Origin: Lutispora sp003527145
GTDB lineage: Bacteria > Bacillota > Clostridia > Lutisporales > Lutisporaceae
Length of the DNA: 64,000 nt
Assembly: GCA_029983695.1 (NCBI GenBank)
Contig: JASBZB010000024.1
Span: 5,599-69,598 of the forward strand
Reading direction: 5' to 3'
Under the pieces are notes generated by a model. It saw only the letters and a program-made list of their open reading frames with translations, ran no database searches and was not told where the DNA came from. Every line of letters begins with the position of its first letter. Position 1 is the stretch's first letter. The translations under genes were made by a program, and so were the position numbers. Shown one piece after another: positions 36,434-44,853 of this stretch.

Positions 36434-37666
36434 ATGGAAAAGAGAAATGTTTTTGATGTTTTGAAAGAAAGGGGATTTATCCAGCAGGTAACTCACGAAG
36501 AAGAGGTAAGAGAATTATTGGGCAAGGAATCCGTTACTTTTTATATAGGATTTGACGCTACTGCGGATAGCCTTCATGTAGGTCATTTTTTACAGATGAT
36601 TGTCATGGCCCACATGCAAAAAGCCGGTCATAGGCCAATAGCTCTGCTGGGAGGGGGTACTACAATGGTAGGAGATCCAAGCGGCAGGACCGACATGAGA
36701 AAGATGCTGACTCAAGAGGAGATTCAGCAGAATGCTGAAAGATTTAAGGTACAGTTTGAAAAGTTTTTGGATTTCAGCGACGGCAAGGCCATAATGGAGA
36801 ATAATGCAAATTGGCTGCTGAAGCTCAACTATGTAGATTTCTTGAGAGAAATAGGAGTGCACTTCTCTGTAAACAGGATGCTGACGGCCGAATGCTACAA
36901 AAACAGGCTGGAGAAAGGGCTTACCTTTATAGAGTTCAATTACATGCTGATGCAATCCTATGACTTTGTAGAGCTCAACAGAAGATATGGCTGCAAGCTG
37001 CAATTAGGAGGAGATGATCAATGGTCCAATATAATATCCGGAGCCGATTTGATCAGGAGGGTAGACAACGTGCCTGCTTTCGGGATGACATTTACGCTTT
37101 TAACCACCAGCGACGGCAAGAAGATGGGAAAAACCCAGGCAGGAGCTGTATGGCTTGACCCTGATAAAACCAGCCCCTATGATTTCTACCAGTACTGGAG
37201 AAACGTTGACGATGCAGATGTTGAAAAATGCCTGGCGTTGCTGACATTCCTGCCTATGGATGAAGTGAGAAGATTGGGAGCCCTACCCGGAAACAAGATA
37301 AATGAAGCAAAGAAGGTTCTTGCCTTTGAAGTCACAAAGCTTGTTCACGGAGAAGAAGAGGCAAAAAAGGCCGGTGATGCGACAGAAGCTTTGTTTGGCG
37401 GCGGCGGAAACCTTGACATGGTGCCTGCAACAGAAATAAGCAAGGAGCAGCTGGGAGCCGGCATGAACATTATCGATATGTTGGTTTTTACAGGCCTGGC
37501 ACCATCAAAGGGTGAAGGCAGAAGGCTTATAAACCAGGGCGGACTTCTTCTGAATGATGAAAAAGTGGATTCTATTGAGCTTACAATCACTTTGGATGAT
37601 TTTAAAGAGGCAGCCCTGATGCTGAAAAAAGGCAAAAAGACATATCATAGAGTGGTTGTTAAATAA
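36434..37666 (+). CDS. tyrS: Tyrosyl-tRNA synthetase
   Basis: 410 residues, class I synthetase charging tRNA-Tyr. HVGH near residue 49, the Tyr-binding YMLMQSYDFVELN and QLGGDDQWSNI, the KMSKS-equivalent KKMGKTQAG near 230, and a C-terminal S4 domain (about 345-410). The start ATG 36434 has GAAAGG about 12 bases upstream; the upstream frame from 36356 overlaps the terminator and is rejected. Confidence 0.96.
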   Translation: MEKRNVFDVLKERGFIQQVTHEEEVRELLGKESVTFYIGFDATADSLHVGHFLQMIVMAHMQKAGHRPIALLGGGTTMVGDPSGRTDMRKMLTQEEIQQNAERFKVQFEKFLDFSDGKAIMENNANWLLKLNYVDFLREIGVHFSVNRMLTAECYKNRLEKGLTFIEFNYMLMQSYDFVELNRRYGCKLQLGGDDQWSNIISGADLIRRVDNVPAFGMTFTLLTTSDGKKMGKTQAGAVWLDPDKTSPYDFYQYWRNVDDADVEKCLALLTFLPMDEVRRLGALPGNKINEAKKVLAFEVTKLVHGEEEAKKAGDATEALFGGGGNLDMVPATEISKEQLGAGMNIIDMLVFTGLAPSKGEGRRLINQGGLLLNDEKVDSIELTITLDDFKEAALMLKKGKKTYHRVVVK

Positions 37667-37761
37667 TAGATGAAGTATTATTAATATCTTTTTCGTATAA
37701 AATATAAAATGAGATTTTGTCGCATTTTTAAATAAAATTAATTGATATGGAAAGATATAAT

Positions 37762-38394
37762 ATGTATCAAGAAATTATGAGCGTTGCTTTATCAAAGATA
37801 ATGGGGATCATATATCATATGCAAGGGCATAGCTATTTATATGCAGGGCTTGCAATGATTATGGAAGGCGCTTCCGTACCTTTTCCCGGCATGTATATAT
37901 TGATTTTCAGCGGCTTTGCCATCAAGCAGCTTGGATTGAATTTTTGGGTGCTGGTGGGGATCTGCAGCGTCTGCTATACTGCGGCCTCCCTGATACCATA
38001 TTACATTGGAGGACATATAAATAACATTGCCACTAAATTTTACAAAAAATATTACAGCAATAGAATGGATAAGATAAAAAAGGTGAGCGATATATTCAAT
38101 AAATACGGGGAATGGACCGTATGCCTTTCGCGGCCTACCTTCCTGGGAAACTATTTTTCCTATATAGCGGGGATGAATAGTATGAACATAGGCAAGTTTT
38201 TGCTGTATACCTTCGCAGGCATTTTTCCCTGGACTATGTTCATGTGCTACCTGGGCTATGGAGTGATAAGCAGTACGGATGAAATAGTGAATATAATTGC
38301 AAGCATGAAACCCCTGTTCTACATTGTCACTATAGCCGTAATAATTTATGGAGCATACCAAATATATAAGTTATTAAATAAGAAAAAATATTAA
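37762..38394 (+). CDS. DedA family membrane protein
   Basis: 210 residues. VTT/SNARE-associated domain: MIMEGASVPFPGMYILIFSG with the family's Glu and Pro, GHINNIATKFYKKY, and SRPTFLGNYFSYIAGMNSMN (equivalent to the conserved Arg-Pro helix). DedA proteins are lipid-carrier (undecaprenyl phosphate or phosphatidylethanolamine) transporters or flippases. ATG 37762 has GGAAAG upstream; ATG 37747 does not. Terminator follows directly. Confidence 0.88.
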   Translation: MYQEIMSVALSKIMGIIYHMQGHSYLYAGLAMIMEGASVPFPGMYILIFSGFAIKQLGLNFWVLVGICSVCYTAASLIPYYIGGHINNIATKFYKKYYSNRMDKIKKVSDIFNKYGEWTVCLSRPTFLGNYFSYIAGMNSMNIGKFLLYTFAGIFPWTMFMCYLGYGVISSTDEIVNIIASMKPLFYIVTIAVIIYGAYQIYKLLNKKKY

Positions 38395-38396
38395 AT

Positions 38397-38432
38397 AAAA
38401 AGCAGATGCCGATATCGGTATCTGCTTTTTAT
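38397..38432 (+). terminator. Bidirectional terminator after the DedA gene
   Basis: AAAAGCAGATGCCGAT pairs with ATCGGTATCTGCTTTT with one G-U pair, T tail; lies between convergent genes. Confidence 0.9.
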
Positions 38433-38453
38433 GCATTACTTTGTATTTTTATA

Positions 38454-39227
38454 CTATTTTGCCTGGCTTAAAGCCTTTTCTGCCAAAGCTTTGAAGCTTT
38501 CGCCTGAGTGACTTGCTCCGCCTGTTGCATCAACCTTTGATATGTCCTGGGCTGCAACAAGATCTGCACCGAATTTCTCGTATGCCGCGACTAGGTCAAC
38601 ATTTTTAACCTGCTTGAAGGTTGCCTTGTAGCCTTCGTCCTGTGTCTTGTTCACAAATGCTTTTGATGAAACCTCATCATAAGCGGCAGCTGTTATTTTG
38701 CCTTCCGCAACCGTGATTGAAACGAAAGGTGTCCAGCCTCTTTCATCTTCTTTTCCTGCTGCTTTGAAGTTCCCGTCTTTGAGCTTGTCTCCGTCTTTTG
38801 CTTGTGCGATAGCTTCAGCAGCCAATGTTTTGAAATTAGTGAAGGAGCCTGTAGCGCCTGTGACAGCAGCAACTTTCTCTGAATCCTGAGCGGCAACAAG
38901 TCCTTCGCCCATCTGCTTATAAACTGCAACTATGTCAACATTTTTAGCATCTTTGAATGCCTTGTGATATTCTGTATCTTCTGATTTGTACATGCCTCTT
39001 ACTTCATCATATTTCACTTCGGAGATTTTACCGTCTTTAACTACTACGGTAATTTCAGGTGTCCAGCCTCTTTCGTCTGTGTCACCCTTTGCCGTATAAG
39101 TACCATCTTTGTAAGCAGCCTCATTGATTGCCGGTGGAGCTGCTGCAGGTTCGGTCTTTGGTGCGCATGCTGCAGCCATAGCTACTACTAAGACTGCTAT
39201 AAGGGCTAATGATAATAACTTTTTCAT
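38454..39227 (-). CDS. Lipoprotein with two FMN-binding domains
   Basis: 257 residues. Lipoprotein signal (AMAAACAPK). Two homologous halves of about 110 residues: DGTYTAKGDTDERGWTPEIT and DGNFKAAGKEDERGWTPFVS open them, and GATGSFTNF and GGASHSGESF close them. The A-(T/S)-x-S pattern in both is compatible with covalent FMN attachment by ApbE. It resembles secreted flavin electron carriers of Gram-positive bacteria. No apbE neighbour in the window. Confidence 0.88.
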   Translation of the reverse strand: MKKLLSLALIAVLVVAMAAACAPKTEPAAAPPAINEAAYKDGTYTAKGDTDERGWTPEITVVVKDGKISEVKYDEVRGMYKSEDTEYHKAFKDAKNVDIVAVYKQMGEGLVAAQDSEKVAAVTGATGSFTNFKTLAAEAIAQAKDGDKLKDGNFKAAGKEDERGWTPFVSITVAEGKITAAAYDEVSSKAFVNKTQDEGYKATFKQVKNVDLVAAYEKFGADLVAAQDISKVDATGGASHSGESFKALAEKALSQAK

Positions 39228-39479
39228 TTCGAATTCCCTTCCCCTTTCGAGAGTTTGTTAATAATTTTACATTTTTATTATATCATAACAATAAAAAAAA
39301 TAAATAGTTTTATTACAAAATTTATAGATATTTCATAAATAATATTGGCATAGAAAATACTATGAATATAAAATCAGAAAAACTGCTTCTATTATAAGTC
39401 CACAATGATATAATAATAATATTAAGCAGTAACCACAGCTGCTCAGGGCGGCTGTATTTTAAAATTATGGGGGGTTGTT

Positions 39480-40565
39480 ATGCATACGCCATTATTAGAA
39501 ATTGATATGACAAAAATCAAATACAATGCCCAAAAAATTAAAGATCTTTGTCAAAAATCAGGCATTGATATTTGCATTGTAACAAAAGGGTTTTGTGCTG
39601 AACTGCCTGTTGTTGAAGCCCTCGTTGAAGACGGACATAATTTTTTTGGCGATGCAAGGATACAAAATATTGCAAAGGTTAAAAGGAAGTTCCCTGATGT
39701 GAAGTATATGATGATCAGGATCCCCAAAATAAGCGAAGCGGAAGAAGTCATCAGATACGCTGATATCAGTCTTCAATCCCAGCTTGAGGTCATAAAAGCT
39801 TATTCGGACAAGGCAGAGAGCATGGGGAAAGTGCATAGCATCATACTGATGATAGATGTAGGCGACCTGAGAGAAGGGGTATTGCCGGAAGATTCAGGGA
39901 CGCTGGTGGGGGAGATCCTCGCGATGAATGGAGTAAAGCTCATAGGGATAGGTACGAATGTCGGCTGCTACGGAGGAATTCTGCCCACAGCAGAAAATAC
40001 AACAGTTTTGGTGAACTTGAGAGATAGCCTGGAAAAGGATCATAAAGTAGAACTGCCCATAATATCCGGAGGCTCTACCTGTGCTCTAAAGCTATTGAGA
40101 GAAGGAAAGCTGCCGAAGGGAATAAACAATTTGAGGATTGGGGAGGCTGTACTCCTTGGAGAGGACAGCACCAACGGATTGTTTATTGAAAATCTCCATC
40201 AAGATGCTTTCATATTGAAGGCGGAAGTGGTGGAGCTCAGGCAAAAACCCTCTGTTCCAATAGGCCGGAGCGGCTATGATGCCTTCGGAAACCCGCCTGT
40301 GTTCCTGGACAAAGGAATAAGGAAGAGAGCTATACTGGCTGTCGGACGCCAGGATGTAAGAATAGAAGCTCTCACTCCGATTTCTGAAGGCATGGAGATA
40401 TTGGGAGGAAGCAGCGATCATTTGATAGTGGATGTAACGGCCAGCAAGGAGAAGGTCGAGCCCGGAAGCCTGATCTCTTTCCGCTGCGCCTATTCCGCCG
40501 TACTGAGCCTTACCACATCCTCCTATGTGGAAAAGGTTTTTACGCCTCTGGCTTCTGGCCGCTAG
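39480..40565 (+). CDS. PLP-dependent alanine/ornithine racemase-family enzyme
   Basis: 361 residues, single-domain PLP barrel of the COG3457 family (Orr/YhfX). PLP Lys in ICIVTKGFCAELP near residue 38; substrate/PLP loop GTNVGCYGG and ISGGSTCALKLL; NNLRIGEAVLLGED. Related enzymes racemise ornithine; other substrates possible. ATG 39480 after GGGGGG. The last residues, PLASGR followed by TAG, are encoded by a dispersed repeat (CCTCTGGCTTCTGGCCGCTA), so the natural end was probably shorter. Confidence 0.88.
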   Translation: MHTPLLEIDMTKIKYNAQKIKDLCQKSGIDICIVTKGFCAELPVVEALVEDGHNFFGDARIQNIAKVKRKFPDVKYMMIRIPKISEAEEVIRYADISLQSQLEVIKAYSDKAESMGKVHSIILMIDVGDLREGVLPEDSGTLVGEILAMNGVKLIGIGTNVGCYGGILPTAENTTVLVNLRDSLEKDHKVELPIISGGSTCALKLLREGKLPKGINNLRIGEAVLLGEDSTNGLFIENLHQDAFILKAEVVELRQKPSVPIGRSGYDAFGNPPVFLDKGIRKRAILAVGRQDVRIEALTPISEGMEILGGSSDHLIVDVTASKEKVEPGSLISFRCAYSAVLSLTTSSYVEKVFTPLASGR

Positions 40566-40790
40566 CCTCTGGTATTAGGGATTCCTTATGTGATAGAACT
40601 CAGGATTCAGAGCTCAGGGTGCATGTATTTCTTACGGGCCGCAGGAGACTGAGAACACGGATTAGCATGAAGGCAGATAGGCAAATAGGCAAATGGGAGA
40701 AGGCGGAAACCACTGAAGGATCTTTCGTGTTAATTCGTGAAAAATTCCGTATATTTCAGTGGTTCCCGTCTCCTCTTTTTTGCATTTTCT
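40547..40790 (+). repeat. Dispersed intergenic repeat cluster overlapping a gene end
   Basis: Words in order: CTCTGGCTTCTGGCCGCTAG, GGGATTCCTTATGTG, ATAGAACTCAGGATTCAGAG, GAACACGGATTAGCATG, GGCAAATAGGCAAATGGG, CGGAAACCACTGAA, and its near-perfect inverse TTCAGTGGTTCCCG. The last two (40704-40717 and 40755-40768, 13 of 14 matching) could form a hairpin. Fills the gap to the YkvI gene. Confidence 0.85.
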
Positions 40791-40792
40791 TG

Positions 40793-41854
40793 CTATTGGG
40801 GCTTAAGCTTTGCCGCCTTCCCATAATAAATTATATAAACTATAAGAAATATGGATAAGGCTCCGAAGAGCGGGTAAAAGAAAGCCACGAGGGATTTGAA
40901 ATTAAAGAGAGACAGCGGAATGGAGCACAATACTATAGCAGTGCATACAGCTTTATAGCTGTATTTTTTTTTGTTTGACAATCTGTTTGCCAGGCTGAAC
41001 ACATCCGAAACAGCAGTGGAATATATTTCTCCCCAGATGCATAAAGCCAATGCATATCTGAAATAAGGATGGAATCCTCTGGTTATGTATATCATAGGCA
41101 AGGACTTATCCAACACTTGAGGCATATCGGTTAAAATCAGAGCATTAAGCAAAAAAGCCAGCACCATTAAGCCGAAACCGCCTATGAAAGCCCCCATAGA
41201 CAATGCTTTTCTGCTTTTTATATCCTGAGGAAAAGCTGTCAAAACTCCTAAAGAAAGCATAAGGTTATAGGCGCAATAAAAAAACATAAAGAAAAAAGCC
41301 TTAAAAGCGGATGCGTTTTCAGGAATACCTATATGAGGCCACAGAACTAGCATATTTTTATCCTTAAACGATGCTATAGATGCTAATATCACAACGGCAG
41401 AAATAGCCGGCACGATGATTGAATTTACGCTCAGCAAGCCCTCTATGGATTTAAATACCGCCAGCAAGGTTAAAATGCATATGATGGCGATTCCATAGAT
41501 CTTCGGTAGATGAAAATAAGCCTTAAAAATCTCGCAGCTGCCGGAAAACATGATGGAAGTGCCTAAAAATAAGAATAAGGTTATTATGGCATCATAAAAG
41601 CTTCCTATCTTACCGCCGCAAAGCTTGCAGACGAAATCCCTGTAATTGAAAGCCTTAAGCCGGTCTGAAATATTGAATACGGAAACAGCTGTAATAATAA
41701 ATACAAAGCCTGAGAGCAAAAGAGTGATCATCCCGTATGCTCCGAATACGGAAAAAAACTGCATTATTTCTTGCCCTGATGCATATCCCGCCCCGATGAC
41801 GGTTCCGATAAATGCGGCTCCTATTCTGAATGATAGGACTAACCTTTTTTTCAA
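40793..41854 (-). CDS. YkvI family membrane protein
   Basis: 353 residues, about ten helices. GAAFIGTVIGAGYASGQEIMQFF is the signature of YkvI, related to amino acid/polyamine permeases of the LeuT-like fold. It probably transports a small organic substrate; none can be named. Start is TTG 41854 with GAAGGGGGG upstream. The stop lies just before a repeat cluster. Confidence 0.88.
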   Translation of the reverse strand: MKKRLVLSFRIGAAFIGTVIGAGYASGQEIMQFFSVFGAYGMITLLLSGFVFIITAVSVFNISDRLKAFNYRDFVCKLCGGKIGSFYDAIITLFLFLGTSIMFSGSCEIFKAYFHLPKIYGIAIICILTLLAVFKSIEGLLSVNSIIVPAISAVVILASIASFKDKNMLVLWPHIGIPENASAFKAFFFMFFYCAYNLMLSLGVLTAFPQDIKSRKALSMGAFIGGFGLMVLAFLLNALILTDMPQVLDKSLPMIYITRGFHPYFRYALALCIWGEIYSTAVSDVFSLANRLSNKKKYSYKAVCTAIVLCSIPLSLFNFKSLVAFFYPLFGALSIFLIVYIIYYGKAAKLKPQ

Positions 41855-41976
41855 AAAAATCCCCCCTTCAATCTATTATATTTTTACAACTGCAGTAATA
41901 TGTGACTTATCACGCCGCCTGCAAATCTTCATATGAATTGAGAGCATTGTTAAATCACATAAAAATTTAAATCCTA

Positions 41977-42045
41977 TTGACAAAGCTGATATAAAGGCAT
42001 AAAATATCAGTGAACATATGAACAAGTATTCATACGTTCATATGT
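41977..42045 (+). promoter_or_regulatory. Promoter and operator of the cadC-cadA-like pair
   Basis: TTGACA (41977-41982), 17 bases, TAAAAT (42000-42005). Just downstream, ACATATGAAC (42014-42023) is the exact inverse of GTTCATATGT (42036-42045), 12-base spacing, so arms repeat every 22 bp. This is placed over and after the start of transcription, as for SmtB/ArsR repressors. Confidence 0.85.
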
Positions 42046-42061
42046 AAAAGGAGGTGCATAG

Positions 42062-42430
42062 ATGATGGATGATAAGACAAAGGTTGACTGCTGTGAGAGC
42101 AATATAATACATGAGGACATAGTAAAAAAAGTGCGGGACAATATGCCTGATGAGGATTTGCTTTATGACATCTCGGATCTTTTCAGAGTATTCGGTGACA
42201 GCACAAGAGTAAAAATATTGCATGTACTTTTTGAAGCAGAGATGTGTGTTTGTGATATTGCCGCTCTTTTGAATATGAATCAATCTGCAATTTCCCATCA
42301 GCTAAGAATATTAAAGGATGCAAGGCTTGTAAAAAACAGAAGGGAAGGCAAAGTAATCTATTATTCCCTGGATGATGAACACGTAAAACATATATTTGAC
42401 CAGGCAATGGCTCACATCAAGCATCGCTAG
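42062..42430 (+). CDS. CadC/SmtB-type metal-responsive repressor
   Basis: 122-residue ArsR family repressor. N-terminal CC (DCCES) as in CadC; alpha3 metal-site motif EMCVCDIAALL; winged helix QSAISHQLRILKDARLV; C-terminal DDEHVKHIFDQAMAHIKHR with the alpha5 Asp/His zinc ligands. Both alpha3N and alpha5 sites appear present, suggesting response to Cd/Pb and Zn. AAGGAGG is seven bases before ATG. Controls the ATPase 128 bases downstream. Confidence 0.93.
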   Translation: MMDDKTKVDCCESNIIHEDIVKKVRDNMPDEDLLYDISDLFRVFGDSTRVKILHVLFEAEMCVCDIAALLNMNQSAISHQLRILKDARLVKNRREGKVIYYSLDDEHVKHIFDQAMAHIKHR

Positions 42431-42439
42431 GACAAACGG

Positions 42440-42530
42440 GGTAGCAGGGAAGACGGGAACCACTGAAAGACACTAAAATTCCGTGTTTACCGTAATATAA
42501 GACCTAAAAGGAATGCCCTGGCTCTCGTAA
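42440..42530 (+). repeat. Dispersed repeat between repressor and ATPase genes
   Basis: GGGAAGACGGGAACCACTG, AAAGACACTAAAATTCCGTG and AGGAATGCCCTGGCTC. It sits inside the presumed operon without a terminator. Confidence 0.75.
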
Positions 42531-42558
42531 CTCGTAACTACATTAAGGGGGAAAAGAT

Positions 42559-44679
42559 ATGGAAGAGGTATTAAAGAGAGAATTCATAATCAAAGGGCTC
42601 CATTGCGCCAACTGCGCAGCTAAGATGGAGCGCGGCATCCAAAGCATCACGGGAGTTCACAAGGCTTCCATAGATTTTGTAGGCAGAAGATTGGTATTGG
42701 AATACAAAAATCCAAAGGATGCGGAAAGAATATTGGATGAAGCAATAAAAACTATTGATAGCATAGAGGACGGTGTTGAGATCATAGAAAAAAAATCGGC
42801 GATAAAAGAAGAGCCGGAGGGAAAAAATGAAATAAAAATGGAAATATGGAAGCTGGCTGCAGCGCTGCTTATTTACGCACTGGCTCACATATTTAAATCC
42901 TCGGAAGTTTTACGCTTGTCCTTATTCGCGGCAGCTTACGTGCTGGCCGGGGGAGAGGTAGTGTACAAGGCTTTCAGAAACCTTTTTAAGGGCAATTTAT
43001 TTGATGAGAATTTCCTTATGACCATTGCCACCATAGGAGCCTTTGCTATAGGAGAATATCCTGAAGCTGCAGCGGTCATGATATTCTTTAATATAGGAGA
43101 GATATTCCAGGACATGGCGGTAGACCGGTCCAGAAGATCCATCAAAGCATTGATGAATATCAGACCTGATCATGCAAATCTGGTACTGGACAATACGGTT
43201 CAGGAGGTATCTCCCGAAGATGTGCAAAGAGGCGATATCATTTTGGTCAAGCCGGGTGAGAGGATACCCTTAGACGGTACTGTTGTAAAAGGCGAAGCTT
43301 CTGTCGATACTGCTGCTCTTACGGGAGAATCGGCGCCGAGAAGCATAAAAGAAGGAGATGCAGTTTTAAGCGGCTTCATAGTCAAGGATAAAATGATAAC
43401 CTTAAAAGTGGATAAAGAATATTCTCAATCCACAGTTGCAAAAATACTTGATCTTGTAGAAAATGCTGCTCTGAAGAAAGCTCCCACAGAGAACTTCATA
43501 ACCAAGTTTGCAAAGGTGTATACTCCTTTAGTGGTGTTCACCGCATTGGGGATAGCTTTGATACCATCATTTATTTATGGATTTGATACCTTCTCTCAAT
43601 GGCTTTACAGAGCATTGATATTCTTGGTTGTATCCTGCCCCTGCGCTTTGGTGGTGTCCATACCCCTGAGCTTTTTCGGCGGTATCGGCGGCGCATCCAA
43701 AAAGGGCATCCTGGTGAAGGGCGGCAACTATTTAGAAGCCTTAAACAGCATCCATACAGTAGTGTTTGACAAAACCGGCACGCTGACCGAAGGTGTCTTT
43801 AAAGTCAACGAAATAGTCAATGAAAAGGATTATCCTATAGAAGGAGTTCTGGAATATGCTGCAGCTGCAGAAAGCTTTTCTGATCATCCAATAGCTCTTT
43901 CAATAAAGGAAGCCTATGGGAAAAGTGTGGACCTGTCAAAAGTTCTTCACCATGAGGATGTAACGGGCAAGGGTATAAAAGCCAAAACAGAGTGGGGAGA
44001 AATACTGGTAGGAAATGAAAAGCTTATGGAAAGCGAAGGCATCTCATATAAAGAGATTGACGCGCCGGGGACTATAGTTCATGTAGCTATAGAAGGAAAT
44101 TATGCAGGATATATATTGATATCCGATAAGCCTAAGTCAGACGCCAAAGAAACCGTGAAGGCATTAAAAGAAGCAGGAGTTAAAAAGGTTGTAATGCTTA
44201 CGGGAGACAACAAGGCAGCGGCTATGAATGTAAAGCAGGCTTTGGGCCTCGATGAAGCTTATTATGAGCTTCTGCCTCAGGAAAAGGTAGCCATTCTGGA
44301 AAAAATAAAGGGCGAGAAATCAGAAAAAGGGAATATAGTATTTGTAGGAGACGGCATAAATGATGCTCCTGTACTGACCATGGCAGACATAGGGGTTGCT
44401 ATGGGCGGCCTTGGCTCAGATGCAGCTATAGAAGCCTCGGACATAGTGCTTATGACAGATGAACCTTCCAAGCTGGTTGAGGGCATCAAAGTCGCAGCCT
44501 TTACAAGAAAGATAGTATTGCAGAACATAGTATTTGCGTTGGGAGTAAAGCTTATAGTGCTGGTGATGGGGGCATTTGGTCTTGCAACCATGTGGGAAGC
44601 AGTATTTGCAGATGTGGGCGTGGCCCTTATAGCAGTATTGAACGCCATGAGAGTTGTAAGAAGCTCAAACGATAGCTAG
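42559..44679 (+). CDS. cadA: Heavy-metal P1B-type ATPase (Zn/Cd/Pb exporter)
   Basis: 706 residues. HMA domain with GLHCANCAAKM (Cys16 and Cys19); membrane helices; the CPC site in VVSCPCALVVS near residue 358; phosphorylation Asp in FDKTGTLTEG near 404; GDGINDAPVLTMADIGVAMG near 595. The AMGGLGSDAAIEASDIVLM segment is typical of the Zn/Cd subgroup. Only one HMA repeat, no His-rich tail. Follows its CadC-type repressor; GGGGG before the ATG. Confidence 0.94.
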   Translation: MEEVLKREFIIKGLHCANCAAKMERGIQSITGVHKASIDFVGRRLVLEYKNPKDAERILDEAIKTIDSIEDGVEIIEKKSAIKEEPEGKNEIKMEIWKLAAALLIYALAHIFKSSEVLRLSLFAAAYVLAGGEVVYKAFRNLFKGNLFDENFLMTIATIGAFAIGEYPEAAAVMIFFNIGEIFQDMAVDRSRRSIKALMNIRPDHANLVLDNTVQEVSPEDVQRGDIILVKPGERIPLDGTVVKGEASVDTAALTGESAPRSIKEGDAVLSGFIVKDKMITLKVDKEYSQSTVAKILDLVENAALKKAPTENFITKFAKVYTPLVVFTALGIALIPSFIYGFDTFSQWLYRALIFLVVSCPCALVVSIPLSFFGGIGGASKKGILVKGGNYLEALNSIHTVVFDKTGTLTEGVFKVNEIVNEKDYPIEGVLEYAAAAESFSDHPIALSIKEAYGKSVDLSKVLHHEDVTGKGIKAKTEWGEILVGNEKLMESEGISYKEIDAPGTIVHVAIEGNYAGYILISDKPKSDAKETVKALKEAGVKKVVMLTGDNKAAAMNVKQALGLDEAYYELLPQEKVAILEKIKGEKSEKGNIVFVGDGINDAPVLTMADIGVAMGGLGSDAAIEASDIVLMTDEPSKLVEGIKVAAFTRKIVLQNIVFALGVKLIVLVMGAFGLATMWEAVFADVGVALIAVLNAMRVVRSSNDS

Positions 44680-44688
44680 TATAATTAA

Positions 44689-44736
44689 GGTGCTGTCTCT
44701 TTCTTAATGCATGAAACATTATTTTGATACAGCACC
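44689..44736 (+). terminator. Weak hairpin after the metal ATPase gene
   Basis: GGTGCTGT (44689-44696) pairs with ACAGCACC (44729-44736) across a 32-base loop. No T run, so tentative. The remaining 44737-44853 stretch shows nothing further. Confidence 0.4.
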
Positions 44737-44853
44737 ATCTATGAATATTTGTATAAAACAGACTATATATTTATAAATATTATGTTATGCAGTAAGGTTC
44801 CGTGTTTGGATTTATATTTTTTGCTGATTTAGATAATTATCGGATTCTCTGCA

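Noticed and set aside
40619..40858. 79-codon frame after the racemase gene
   Set aside because: Composed of repeat words and the antisense end of the YkvI gene.
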